A DNA stretch of 24,126 nt. It comes from an uncultured Peptostreptococcus sp. GTDB lineage: Bacteria > Bacillota > Clostridia > Peptostreptococcales > Peptostreptococcaceae. The notes below the pieces were generated by a model. The model was not told where the DNA came from and ran no database searches. It saw only the letters and a list, made by a program, of their open reading frames with translations. Positions 1-6,738 of the stretch are shown in pieces; within the stretch, counting starts at the first letter, position 1, and each line of letters starts with the position of its first letter. The translations under genes and the position numbers were made by a program. The stretch covers positions 1-24,126 of the forward strand of contig CAAEUW010000058.1 in the NCBI GenBank assembly GCA_900759325.1, read 5' to 3'.

Positions 1-61
1 CCATAGCAAACTGATAACTATGGATGTTGCCCTTTTGTATTTTATACCTTTCCATTAGCAT
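1..61 (-). CDS. possible 5' fragment of a truncated gene (TnpB-like N-terminus?)
   Basis: An open frame of 20 codons runs leftward off the window edge. It starts at ATG 61 or the in-frame ATG 55, with only a weak AAGG-type ribosome site upstream. The visible peptide ends in HSYQFAM. That stretch is reminiscent of the first beta strand of some TnpB proteins of IS605/IS607-type elements, which often read like AYRFAL. Codons such as AGG and CTA match the window's non-ribosomal genes. Twenty residues cannot establish a family, so both the existence of the gene and the TnpB reading are inference. The hairpin just upstream does not fit it as a terminator. A competing view is that a + strand gene ends here, since one + frame stays open to a TAG at 56-58. 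Confidence 0.25.
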   Translation of the reverse strand, partial: MLMERYKIQKGNIHSYQFAM

Positions 62-123
62 TATCCTTGCCTTAAAATTCCTAAAGCTCCTATATATGTA
101 GGATACTCTTTATGGTTGTATGA

Positions 124-170
124 TATTTGGCGTTGGTGAGAGAAAATTCTCTCCCAACGCTAAATTTTTG
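124..170 (+). terminator. strong rho-independent terminator
   Basis: GCGTTGG (130-136) and GAGAGAA (138-144) pair with TTCTCTC (147-153) and CCAACGC (154-160), with one bulged T. Weaker A-T pairs extend the base, and TTTTT follows at 165-169. The T run is on the + strand, so it most likely ends transcription of a + strand gene lying left of the window. No such gene is visible. The hairpin could instead be part of a mobile-element end. Apart from the possible fragment at the window edge, nothing else recognisable lies in 1-235. Confidence 0.75.
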
Positions 171-235
171 CAAAAAATATGTCTGGTCTGATTTTGACTA
201 GTAGGCGAAAGATAGAAATATGCTTAGGATAAATA

Positions 236-244
236 TGGTATAAT
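236..244 (+). promoter_or_regulatory. extended -10 promoter for pepP-like gene
   Basis: TGGTATAAT is a perfect extended -10 element (TGN plus TATAAT) about 50 bases before the peptidase start. No convincing -35 hexamer sits at 16-18 bases upstream, which extended -10 promoters tolerate. Confidence 0.55.
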
Positions 245-293
245 TTAAATTAGAGCATTTACAATTTACTGAGGAGGGGGTGCTATAAAAGTT

Positions 294-2084
294 ATGAAGG
301 TTAAACAAAGACTTGAGGCCTTAAGGGACTTAATGAAGGAACATCAGATAGATATATACTTGGTGCCTACTGCTGACTACCACAATAGTGAGAATGTAGG
401 CAGGTACTTTATGGAGAGGGCCTATATAAGCGGTTTTACAGGTTCTGCTGGTAGTGTTCTAGTAGGTAAAGACTGGGCAGGCCTATGGACAGATGGTAGG
501 TACTTTTTGCAGGCAGAAGACCAACTTGAGGGGTCTGGTATAGACCTATACAAGATGGGGCAAGAAGGTGTGCCTAGCCTTGAAGGATTTTTAGAGGACA
601 AGCTGAGTCGAGGGGGAAAACTGGCCTTTGATGGAAGATGTGTGACCTATGGACAAGGACTAGTCCTGGAGAAAATAGTAGCTGAAAATAAGGGAAGTCT
701 AGTCTATGACATAGACCTGATAGACCAGGTATGGGGGGATAGGCCACCTATGGCTAGGGAGCCCATATTCGAGCTACAAATTAGGTATGCTGGTGAATCC
801 AGGGCAGACAAGCTAGGAAGACTTAGGTCAGCTATGGAAAATATAGGGGCTGATTGTCATATTATAACGAGTCTAGATGATATTGGATGGATCTTAAATA
901 TTAGGGGCAGGGACGTTGACTATTTCCCCCTAGCCTTGTCCTACCTAATAGTGGATATGGAGAAGGCTGTTCTATATATAGATAGAGAGAAAATAGGTCC
1001 AGAAATAATGGCAGGTCTAATAGGAGATGGGGTAGTGATAAGACCCTATGAGGAAATTTATGATGACATAAGGACCATAAATAATAAAATCCTACTTGAT
1101 CCAGACTGGGTAAACTACGCTATTTATGGAAATATAGGGGACAAGGACCTAATAATAGAGGGCCAAAACCCAAGTATTATGATGAAGACAGTCAAGAATA
1201 AGGTTGAAATAGAAAATATAAGACGGGCCCATATTAAGGATGGGATAGCCCACACAAAGTACCTATATTGGTTAAAAAAAGAAGTAGAGGCAGGTCGAAT
1301 AGGTAATCAAACAGAAATGTCTGTTTCTGACAAGTTAGAAAGCTTAAGGAGAGACCAGGAGGGCTTTATATGTCCTAGCTTCGCACCAATTTCTGCCTTT
1401 GGATACCACGGGGCCATAGTCCACTATGAGGCAGATGACAAGTCGAATGTAGGACTAGCCAAGGGGAGTTTCCTGCTAAATGATACGGGAGGCAACTATA
1501 TACAGGGGTCTACTGATATCAGTAGGACTATTGCCCTGGGCCAGGTTAGCCAGAGGATGAAGGAGGACTATACTAGGGTATTACAGGCCCATATAAGGCT
1601 AGCCAGGTCTAAGTTCCTGTATGGGTGTTCAGGAGCCAACCTAGATATTCTTGCTAGACAGCCACTTTGGGATGCCTACCTAAACTACAACCATGGTACT
1701 GGTCATGGTGTGGGCTACCTAGCCAACATCCACGAGCCACCGATTAGCTTCAGGTGGCAGGCTGGTGGCAAACCAGCCACTAGACTAGAGGAGGGTATGG
1801 TAATAACTGATGAACCAGGTCTATATATAGGGGGATCGCATGGTATAAGGATAGAAAACGAGCTATTGGTGAGGAAGGGGCCTAAAAATGAATATGGACA
1901 GTTTATGTTTTTTGAAGCCCTTACCTATTGTCCTATAGACCTAGACCCTGTCTTGGTAGATATGTTGACAGAGGATGATAAGACCTACCTAAATGAATAT
2001 CATCAAAGAGTTTATGACCTTATAGGTCCAGTCTTAGAAGGAGAAGAAAGACTTTGGTTAAGAGAGGCGACAAGACCCGTCTAG
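294..2084 (+). CDS. pepP: aminopeptidase P family protein (Xaa-Pro aminopeptidase)
   Basis: A 596-residue M24B metallopeptidase expected to cleave N-terminal residues preceding proline in the cytoplasm; no signal peptide is seen. The length matches the long three-domain form, with two creatinase-like N-terminal domains (about 1-310) and a C-terminal pita-bread catalytic domain. All five dinuclear-metal ligands are visible: D397 (LLNDTGG), D408 (STDISRT), H471 (TGHGVG), E507 (TDEPGLY) and E521 (RIENE). The closing segment FFEALTYCPID is typical of the long form. The GGAGGGGG ribosome site (272-280) is unusually far, about 13 bases, from the ATG, but no closer in-frame start exists. AGG is the main arginine codon, unlike the ribosomal genes downstream. 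The SDR gene follows 53 bases later and is probably cotranscribed. The symbol is by family only. Confidence 0.93.
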   Translation: MKVKQRLEALRDLMKEHQIDIYLVPTADYHNSENVGRYFMERAYISGFTGSAGSVLVGKDWAGLWTDGRYFLQAEDQLEGSGIDLYKMGQEGVPSLEGFLEDKLSRGGKLAFDGRCVTYGQGLVLEKIVAENKGSLVYDIDLIDQVWGDRPPMAREPIFELQIRYAGESRADKLGRLRSAMENIGADCHIITSLDDIGWILNIRGRDVDYFPLALSYLIVDMEKAVLYIDREKIGPEIMAGLIGDGVVIRPYEEIYDDIRTINNKILLDPDWVNYAIYGNIGDKDLIIEGQNPSIMMKTVKNKVEIENIRRAHIKDGIAHTKYLYWLKKEVEAGRIGNQTEMSVSDKLESLRRDQEGFICPSFAPISAFGYHGAIVHYEADDKSNVGLAKGSFLLNDTGGNYIQGSTDISRTIALGQVSQRMKEDYTRVLQAHIRLARSKFLYGCSGANLDILARQPLWDAYLNYNHGTGHGVGYLANIHEPPISFRWQAGGKPATRLEEGMVITDEPGLYIGGSHGIRIENELLVRKGPKNEYGQFMFFEALTYCPIDLDPVLVDMLTEDDKTYLNEYHQRVYDLIGPVLEGEERLWLREATRPV

Positions 2085-2137
2085 TATTGGCTAGACTTAA
2101 TATAGTAAAAGGGCGTATAGAGAAAGAGGATGAAATT

Positions 2138-2932
2138 ATGGAAAAAAATATAAGGCCTGCCAAGTGGGCCTTGGTAACAGGGGCCAGCTCTGGCATAGGT
2201 AGGGAGATTGTAAAGCAATTAGAATCCTATGGCTATGGGTCTATCCTAGTTGCTAGAAGGAGGTCTAGGTTAGAAGACCTCGCTCAGGACCTAAAGTTCA
2301 AAACTTATATAATAGAAGCTGACCTTAGCCAAGCTTCAGCTGCAAGAGACCTGTGTAAAAAAATAGACCAGCTGGAAGATAAAGAGGCTATCAGGGTTGA
2401 CCTCCTAGTTAATAATGCAGGATTTGGTGACCTTGGTTTCTTCGGGGAGACAGACCTGGACAAGGAGCTGAATATGATTCATGTAAATATAGAGAGTCTT
2501 CATATATTAATGAAGTATTATCTAAAAAAATTTATAGATCATAATGAGGGCTATATATTAAATGTGGCATCAAGTGCCGGACTTATGCCAGCTGGACCAT
2601 ACATGTCTACATATTATGCGAGTAAGGCCTATGTAACCAGTCTAACGTGTGGGGTTGCCAAGGAGCTAAGGGACAAAAAATCTAAGGTTGTGGTAAGTGC
2701 CTTATGTCCAGGTCCGGTGGATACAGAATTTAATGATGTGGCCAACTGCAGCTTTGATATAGGAAGTATAGGGCCTGACCAGTGTGCTAGAGAAGCCTTA
2801 GAAGGTCTCTTCAAGGGAAAAGTCATAATAATACCATCTACAAAAATGAGGTTGGCAAATAAACTATCTAAATTTGTACCTAGGGATATACTTATAGGTA
2901 TATGCGGAAGACAACAAAAGAAAAAAATCTAA
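2138..2932 (+). CDS. short-chain dehydrogenase/reductase (SDR family)
   Basis: A 264-residue classical SDR: an NAD(P)-dependent oxidoreductase with a Rossmann fold and unknown substrate. The cofactor loop TGASSGIG is at 14-21, NNAG at 92-95, and the catalytic set is S146, Y159 and K163 (YYASK). An arginine-rich stretch after beta2 (VARRRSRL) suggests NADP(H) preference. The frame is open back to 2054 inside the peptidase gene. ATG 2138 is chosen because AAAGAGG lies 7 bases before it and the protein then begins just ahead of the Rossmann strand, as usual. The sequence resembles the DltE/YqjQ-like group of short SDRs, which does not fix a substrate. It is the last gene before the ribosomal cluster. 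Confidence 0.88.
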   Translation: MEKNIRPAKWALVTGASSGIGREIVKQLESYGYGSILVARRRSRLEDLAQDLKFKTYIIEADLSQASAARDLCKKIDQLEDKEAIRVDLLVNNAGFGDLGFFGETDLDKELNMIHVNIESLHILMKYYLKKFIDHNEGYILNVASSAGLMPAGPYMSTYYASKAYVTSLTCGVAKELRDKKSKVVVSALCPGPVDTEFNDVANCSFDIGSIGPDQCAREALEGLFKGKVIIIPSTKMRLANKLSKFVPRDILIGICGRQQKKKI

Positions 2933-2989
2933 AAAAATAAAGTTTTTTGTTTTAAAAAAAGTCTCTTGGGTAGAAATAAAAGGTAGCCG

Positions 2990-3012
2990 AGGAATGTGAA
3001 AAGTATATTCCT
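2990..3012 (+). other. hairpin downstream of SDR gene, no U tract
   Basis: AGGAATGT (2990-2997) can pair with ATATTCCT (3005-3012), an 8-bp stem with one G-U pair and a 7-base loop. It lacks a following T run, so it may be an RNA 3'-end or processing structure instead of a terminator. The rest of 2933-3050 is A-rich and shows nothing else. Confidence 0.3.
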
Positions 3013-3052
3013 AAACCTTAAAATTTCAATAAAAATAAATAAAAAACTTTTT

Positions 3053-3082
3053 AAAAAAAGCTTGCATTTGCAGGCTTTTTTT
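3053..3082 (+). terminator. rho-independent terminator before the S10 operon
   Basis: A-run plus GCTTGC (3053-3065) pairs with GCAGGC plus T-run (3070-3082) around a 4-base loop, with one G-U pair. It probably ends the peptidase-SDR transcript. A candidate promoter for rpsJ overlaps it, and the symmetric A and T runs mean it could act on either strand. Confidence 0.75.
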
Positions 3083-3090
3083 GTTAAAAT
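3062..3090 (+). promoter_or_regulatory. candidate sigma-A promoter of the ribosomal protein operon
   Basis: TTGCAT (3062-3067), an exact 17-base spacer, then TAAAAT (3085-3090). Each hexamer is close to the vegetative consensus (TTGACA/TATAAT). Transcription would start near 3097, giving a leader of about 135 bases before rpsJ. The -35 lies inside the preceding terminator hairpin. The assignment rests on pattern and position. Confidence 0.5.
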
Positions 3091-3128
3091 AATCTAGTAT
3101 GCTCATGTAAGTGGGCAAGTTTTGGGTG

Positions 3129-3208
3129 GATAAAACAAAAATCGGTTAAGTGGTTACGACACACCCGGAACAGTTTATCGGTGTTTTGATTTATCTGGCC
3201 AGGTAAAT
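3129..3208 (+). promoter_or_regulatory. structured leader RNA of rpsJ, possible two-state regulator
   Basis: GATAAAACAAAA (3129-3140) can pair with TTTTGATTTATC (3184-3195): 11 of 12 pairs with one A-A mismatch. This closes a domain that contains CACC (3162-3165) pairing with GGTG (3180-3183). A different hairpin, ATTTATCT (3189-3196) with AGGTAAAT (3201-3208) and a GGCC loop, reuses the 3' arm of the long stem, so the two folds exclude each other. The ribosome site AAGGAGG (3217-3223) lies just after. S10-operon leaders in other bacteria are bound by L4; whether this one is regulated that way is not known. Confidence 0.45.
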
Positions 3209-3230
3209 AAAATCAGAAGGAGGGACTAAA

Positions 3231-3542
3231 ATGGCTAAGAATGAAAAGATAAGAATAAGATTAAAATCATATGATCATAAGTTGTTAGACTATTCGGCTG
3301 TAAAGATAGTTGATACTGCTAAAAAAGCGGGTTCTCTAGTAGCAGGTCCAATACCACTTCCAACAGAGAAGAAGGTTGTGACTATACTAAGAGCTGTACA
3401 TAAGTACAAAGACTCTAGAGAACAGTTCGAAATCAGAACTCACAAGAGACTAATCGATATAGCTAATCCAACACCAAAGACAGTTGACTCATTAATGAAG
3501 CTTGACTTGCCAGCTGGTGTAGATATAGAAATCAAATTATAA
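3231..3542 (+). CDS. rpsJ: 30S ribosomal protein S10 (uS10)
   Basis: S10 sits in the 30S head and doubles as NusE, which with NusB forms part of transcription antitermination complexes on rRNA operons. The 103-residue protein has the standard length and hallmark segments such as IRIRLKSYDHKLLD and GPIPLPTEKK. The tRNA-side loop region RAVHKYKDSREQFE is intact. AAGGAGG lies 7 bases before the ATG. It is the first gene of the cluster, behind its own terminator, promoter and leader, with the str operon not adjacent. Confidence 0.99.
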   Translation: MAKNEKIRIRLKSYDHKLLDYSAVKIVDTAKKAGSLVAGPIPLPTEKKVVTILRAVHKYKDSREQFEIRTHKRLIDIANPTPKTVDSLMKLDLPAGVDIEIKL

Positions 3543-3547
3543 GCCAC

Positions 3548-3592
3548 CTAAGATAGAAATATCTTAGAATGATTGCCCAAACATGGGTAATC
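3548..3592 (+). promoter_or_regulatory. two tandem perfect hairpins between rpsJ and rplC
   Basis: First hairpin: CTAAGATA (3548-3555), GAAA tetraloop, TATCTTAG (3560-3567). Second: GATTGCCCA (3571-3579), AACA loop, TGGGTAATC (3584-3592), nine pairs with one G-U. They fill most of the 74-base gap, one of the longest between r-protein genes here. Neither has a T run, so they are not ordinary terminators. Plausible roles are an r-protein binding site, an RNA processing site or a transcript stabiliser. Confidence 0.55.
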
Positions 3593-3616
3593 CGCTGTAA
3601 GAACTAGGAGGTAAAA

Positions 3617-4246
3617 ATGAAAGGTATTTTAGGAAAGAAATTAGGAATGACTCAGGTCTTTACTGAAAATGGTGAAGTAGTACCAGTAACAGTAGTTGAG
3701 GCAGGTCCTGTATCAATCACACAGATTAAGACTGTTGAAAATGATGGCTACCAGGCTATCCAGGTTGGTTTTGTAGATGCTAAGGAAAAGGCATTAAACA
3801 AGCCACAGAAGGGACATCTAGCTAAGGCAGGTGTACTAAAGAGAAAGTTAAAGGAATTCAGAGTAGATTCACTAGAAGGATATGAAGTAGGTCAGGAACT
3901 AAAGGCTGACGTATTTGCTGAAGGTGAAAAGATAGACGTAACTGGTATATCAAAGGGTAAGGGATTCCAGGGTCCAATAAAGAGACATGGACAGAGTAGA
4001 GGTCCTGAAACTCACGGTTCTAGATACCACAGAAGACCAGGTTCAATGGGTGCTTGTTCTTACCCAGGTAGAGTATTCAAGAACAAGAAGCTTGCTGGAC
4101 ACATGGGTAGTGTAAAGGTTACTGTACAGAATCTTGAAGTTGTAAAAGTAGATGCTGAAAAGAATCTTTTATTAATAAAGGGCGCTATTCCTGGTGCTAA
4201 GGGATCAGTAGTAACTGTTAAGTCAGCTATTAAGGGTTCTAACTAA
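3617..4246 (+). CDS. rplC: 50S ribosomal protein L3 (uL3)
   Basis: L3 is one of the first proteins to bind 23S rRNA, and its long loop reaches toward the peptidyl transferase centre. The 209-residue length is typical. The start MKGILGKKLGMTQVF and the loop containing HGSRYHRRPGSMGAC are diagnostic. The AGGAGG site lies 6 bases before the ATG. It is separated from rpsJ by two strong hairpins, so it may be controlled separately from S10, and is followed closely by rplD. Confidence 0.99.
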   Translation: MKGILGKKLGMTQVFTENGEVVPVTVVEAGPVSITQIKTVENDGYQAIQVGFVDAKEKALNKPQKGHLAKAGVLKRKLKEFRVDSLEGYEVGQELKADVFAEGEKIDVTGISKGKGFQGPIKRHGQSRGPETHGSRYHRRPGSMGACSYPGRVFKNKKLAGHMGSVKVTVQNLEVVKVDAEKNLLLIKGAIPGAKGSVVTVKSAIKGSN

Positions 4247-4270
4247 TCACAGAGGAAAGGAGGATTAACA

Positions 4271-4894
4271 ATGCCAAAGATTAATGTATTAAACGTATCA
4301 GGCCAGAATGTTGGTGAAATCGAATTAAACGATTCAATATTTAATATAGAAGTTAACGCACACGTGCTTTATGAAGCAGTTAAGTGCCAGTTAGCTAACA
4401 AGAGACAGGGTACTCAGTCTGCTAAGACAAGAGCAGAAGTTAGAGGTGGCGGTAGAAAGCCATGGAGACAGAAGGGTACAGGTAGAGCTAGACAGGGTTC
4501 TATCAGATCAGTTCAGTGGGTAGGCGGTGGAGTTGCATTCGCACCAAAGCCAAGAGATTACTCTTACTCACTACCAAAGAAGGTAAGAAGACTTGCTATG
4601 AAGTCTGCCTTATCATCAAAGGTACAGGACAATGAAATAATAGTATTAGACGCTCTAAGCTTAGAAGCTCCTAAGACTAAGGAAATGGTAAATACATTCA
4701 AGAACTTGAACGCAGCTAAGAAGGTACTAGTTGTAACTGCTGAAAATGATGCAAACATCGTTAAGTCAGTAAGAAACATAGAAGGTGCTAATGTTTGTCA
4801 CGTAAGCACACTAAATGTTTACGACATCCTAAACTGCGATTCATTCATTATAACTACAGACGCAGTTAAGAAAGTGGAGGAGGTGTACGCGTAA
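4271..4894 (+). CDS. rplD: 50S ribosomal protein L4 (uL4)
   Basis: L4 lines the narrow part of the nascent-peptide exit tunnel. In E. coli it also represses its own operon by binding the leader. The 207-residue protein carries the tunnel-loop signature RGGGRKPWRQKGTGRARQGS followed by GGGVAFAPKPRDYSY, where macrolide-resistance changes occur in other species; nothing unusual is seen. The ribosome site is AAGGAGG. Its TAA overlaps the rplW ATG by one base, implying translational coupling. Confidence 0.99.
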   Translation: MPKINVLNVSGQNVGEIELNDSIFNIEVNAHVLYEAVKCQLANKRQGTQSAKTRAEVRGGGRKPWRQKGTGRARQGSIRSVQWVGGGVAFAPKPRDYSYSLPKKVRRLAMKSALSSKVQDNEIIVLDALSLEAPKTKEMVNTFKNLNAAKKVLVVTAENDANIVKSVRNIEGANVCHVSTLNVYDILNCDSFIITTDAVKKVEEVYA

Positions 4895-5184
4895 TGACAA
4901 ATCCACATGATATAATCATAAAGCCAGTTGTTACTGAACAGTCAATGACTGAAATGGGAAATAAAACTTATACTTTTGTTGTTGCAAAGAGCGCCAACAA
5001 GACTGAAATAAAGAAGGCCGTAGAAAAGATCTTTGAAGTAAAGGTTGAGAGAGTAAACACTCTAAACTACGACGGTAAGACTAAGAGAATGGGAAGAACA
5101 GTAGGAAAGACTGCTAGCTTCAAAAAAGCTGTAGTAAAGCTTGCTGCTGACAGTAAGGATATAGAATTCTTCACAGGAATGTAA
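4894..5184 (+). CDS. rplW: 50S ribosomal protein L23 (uL23)
   Basis: L23 lies at the tunnel exit and is the docking site for trigger factor and signal recognition particle. The 96-residue protein has the usual PHDIIIKPVVTEQSM start and the KKAVEKIFEVKVERVNTLN core. Its ATG shares a base with the rplD stop, and its GGAGGAGGTG ribosome site lies inside the rplD coding end, so it is probably translated by ribosomes finishing L4. Confidence 0.99.
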   Translation: MTNPHDIIIKPVVTEQSMTEMGNKTYTFVVAKSANKTEIKKAVEKIFEVKVERVNTLNYDGKTKRMGRTVGKTASFKKAVVKLAADSKDIEFFTGM

Positions 5185-5207
5185 TTCGAATAAGGAGGAT
5201 ATAAATA

Positions 5208-6038
5208 ATGGCTATTAAAAAATTTAAACCAACATCTCCTGCCTTAAGACAGATGACAGTTTTAAAGTCTGACGAGATAACATGCAACCAGCCAGAAAAG
5301 TCTCTTCTTGTAAACCTAAAGAAGAATGCTGGTAGAAATGTTCACGGTAAGATAACTGTACGTCATAAGGGTGGCGGAAACAAGAGAAAATATAGATTAA
5401 TAGATTTCAAGAGAAATAAGGATGGTATACCAGCTAAGGTTGCTACAATAGAATACGATCCAAACAGAACTGCAAATATTGCACTTCTTCACTATGCAGA
5501 TGGTGAAAAGAGATACATACTAGCTCCAGTTGGTCTACATGTAGGCGATACAATTCTTTCAGGTAAGGGTGCAGACATCAAGCCAGGTAACTGCCTTGAA
5601 TTAAGAGACATGCCAGTTGGTACATTAGTACACAACATAGAGCTTAAGGCTGGTAAGGGCGGTCAGTTAGTTAGAACTGCTGGTGCATCTGCTCAGTTGA
5701 TGGCTAAGGAAGGTACTAAGGCACTTCTAAGATTACCATCAGGCGAAATGAGATATGTAAACAATAACTGTAGAGCTACTGTTGGACAGGTTGGAAACAT
5801 AGAATACGGTAACGTTGTAATCGGTAAGGCTGGTAGAAAGAGACACATGGGAATCAGACCTACAGTTAGAGGTTCTGTAATGAACCCTAATGACCATCCA
5901 CACGGTGGTGGTGAAGGTAGAGCTCCAATCGGTAGACCATCACCAGTAACTCCATGGGGTAAACCAGCTCTAGGATACAAGACTAGAAAGAAAAATAAGG
6001 CTTCTAACAAGCTAATAGTATCTAGAAGAACTAAGTAA
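5208..6038 (+). CDS. rplB: 50S ribosomal protein L2 (uL2)
   Basis: L2 is a primary 23S rRNA binder needed for subunit joining and peptidyl transferase activity. The protein is 276 residues, the family norm, starting AIKKFKPTSPALRQMTV. The conserved NDHPHGGGEGRAPIGR loop is present, with H230 in the place of E. coli H229. The TPWGKPALGYKTRKK end is normal. The ribosome site is AAGGAGG. It is followed by rpsS after 33 bases. Confidence 0.99.
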   Translation: MAIKKFKPTSPALRQMTVLKSDEITCNQPEKSLLVNLKKNAGRNVHGKITVRHKGGGNKRKYRLIDFKRNKDGIPAKVATIEYDPNRTANIALLHYADGEKRYILAPVGLHVGDTILSGKGADIKPGNCLELRDMPVGTLVHNIELKAGKGGQLVRTAGASAQLMAKEGTKALLRLPSGEMRYVNNNCRATVGQVGNIEYGNVVIGKAGRKRHMGIRPTVRGSVMNPNDHPHGGGEGRAPIGRPSPVTPWGKPALGYKTRKKNKASNKLIVSRRTK

Positions 6039-6071
6039 TAGATTTAATTTACTCAGGAAGGAGGATTATTA

Positions 6072-6353
6072 ATGTCAAGATCAACAAAGAAAGGACCTTT
6101 TGTCCATGCAGGATTATTAAAAAAGGTTGAAGCTATGAACGCTAGCGGAAACAAGGAAGTAATTAAGACTTGGTCAAGAACTTCTACAATATTCCCACAG
6201 TTCGTTGAACACACTATAGCAGTTCATGACGGAAGAAGACACATACCAGTATATATCACAGAAGATATGGTTGGACATAAATTAGGAGAATTCGTTCCTA
6301 CAAGAACTTTTAGAGGTCACAAGGACGATGAAAAATCTTCAAAGAGAAAATAA
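6072..6353 (+). CDS. rpsS: 30S ribosomal protein S19 (uS19)
   Basis: S19 pairs with S13 in the 30S head near the A and P sites and forms part of the bridge to the large subunit. The 93-residue sequence is canonical: SRSTKKGPFVHAGLLKKV at the start, then IPVYITEDMVGHKLGEF and PTRTFRGH. GGAAGGAGGATT lies before the ATG. rplV follows after 28 bases. Confidence 0.99.
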   Translation: MSRSTKKGPFVHAGLLKKVEAMNASGNKEVIKTWSRTSTIFPQFVEHTIAVHDGRRHIPVYITEDMVGHKLGEFVPTRTFRGHKDDEKSSKRK

Positions 6354-6381
6354 CTAATTGAAGGTGAAAGGAGGATCATTA

Positions 6382-6720
6382 ATGGAAGCAAAAGCTACAG
6401 CTAAATATGTTCGTGTATCAGCTAGAAAAGCTGGTCAGATATGCGACTTAGTTAGAGGAAAAGACGTAAATGAAGCATTAGCAATATTAAAGTTTACACC
6501 AAGATATGCTGCAGAAGTAGTGGCAAAGGTTGTAAAGTCTGCTGCTGCAAACGCTGAAAATAACCACGAAATGGATACAGATAAGTTATACATAGCATCT
6601 ATAGTTGCTAACCAGGGACCTACAATGAAGAGATTCATGCCTAGAGCACAGGGTAGAGCAACTGCAATCAGAAAGAGAACATCTCACATAGAGGTAGTTG
6701 TCAAGGAAAGAGAAAATTAA
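6382..6720 (+). CDS. rplV: 50S ribosomal protein L22 (uL22)
   Basis: L22 spans the large subunit, and its beta hairpin lines the exit tunnel beside L4. The frame is open from a TTG at 6358, but ATG 6382 is chosen because AAAGGAGG lies 7 bases before it and family members begin MEAKATAKYVRVSARKA; this gives 112 residues. The hairpin MKRFMPRAQGRATAIRKRTS, where macrolide-resistance insertions occur elsewhere, looks unaltered. It ends 18 bases before rpsC. Confidence 0.98.
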   Translation: MEAKATAKYVRVSARKAGQICDLVRGKDVNEALAILKFTPRYAAEVVAKVVKSAAANAENNHEMDTDKLYIASIVANQGPTMKRFMPRAQGRATAIRKRTSHIEVVVKEREN

Positions 6721-6738
6721 TAAGAAGGAGGGACACAA

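Noticed and set aside
207..218. 12-base exact match GAAAGATAGAAA here and at 23842-23853, both before extended -10 elements
   Set aside because: In an AT-rich 24-kb window many 12-mer matches are expected by chance, and the distance to the -10 differs (32 versus 29 bases), so no shared operator is claimed.
2941..2965. A-run/T-run after the SDR gene as a terminator
   Set aside because: It has no GC pairs, so it is too weak. The hairpin at 3053-3082 is a far better terminator.
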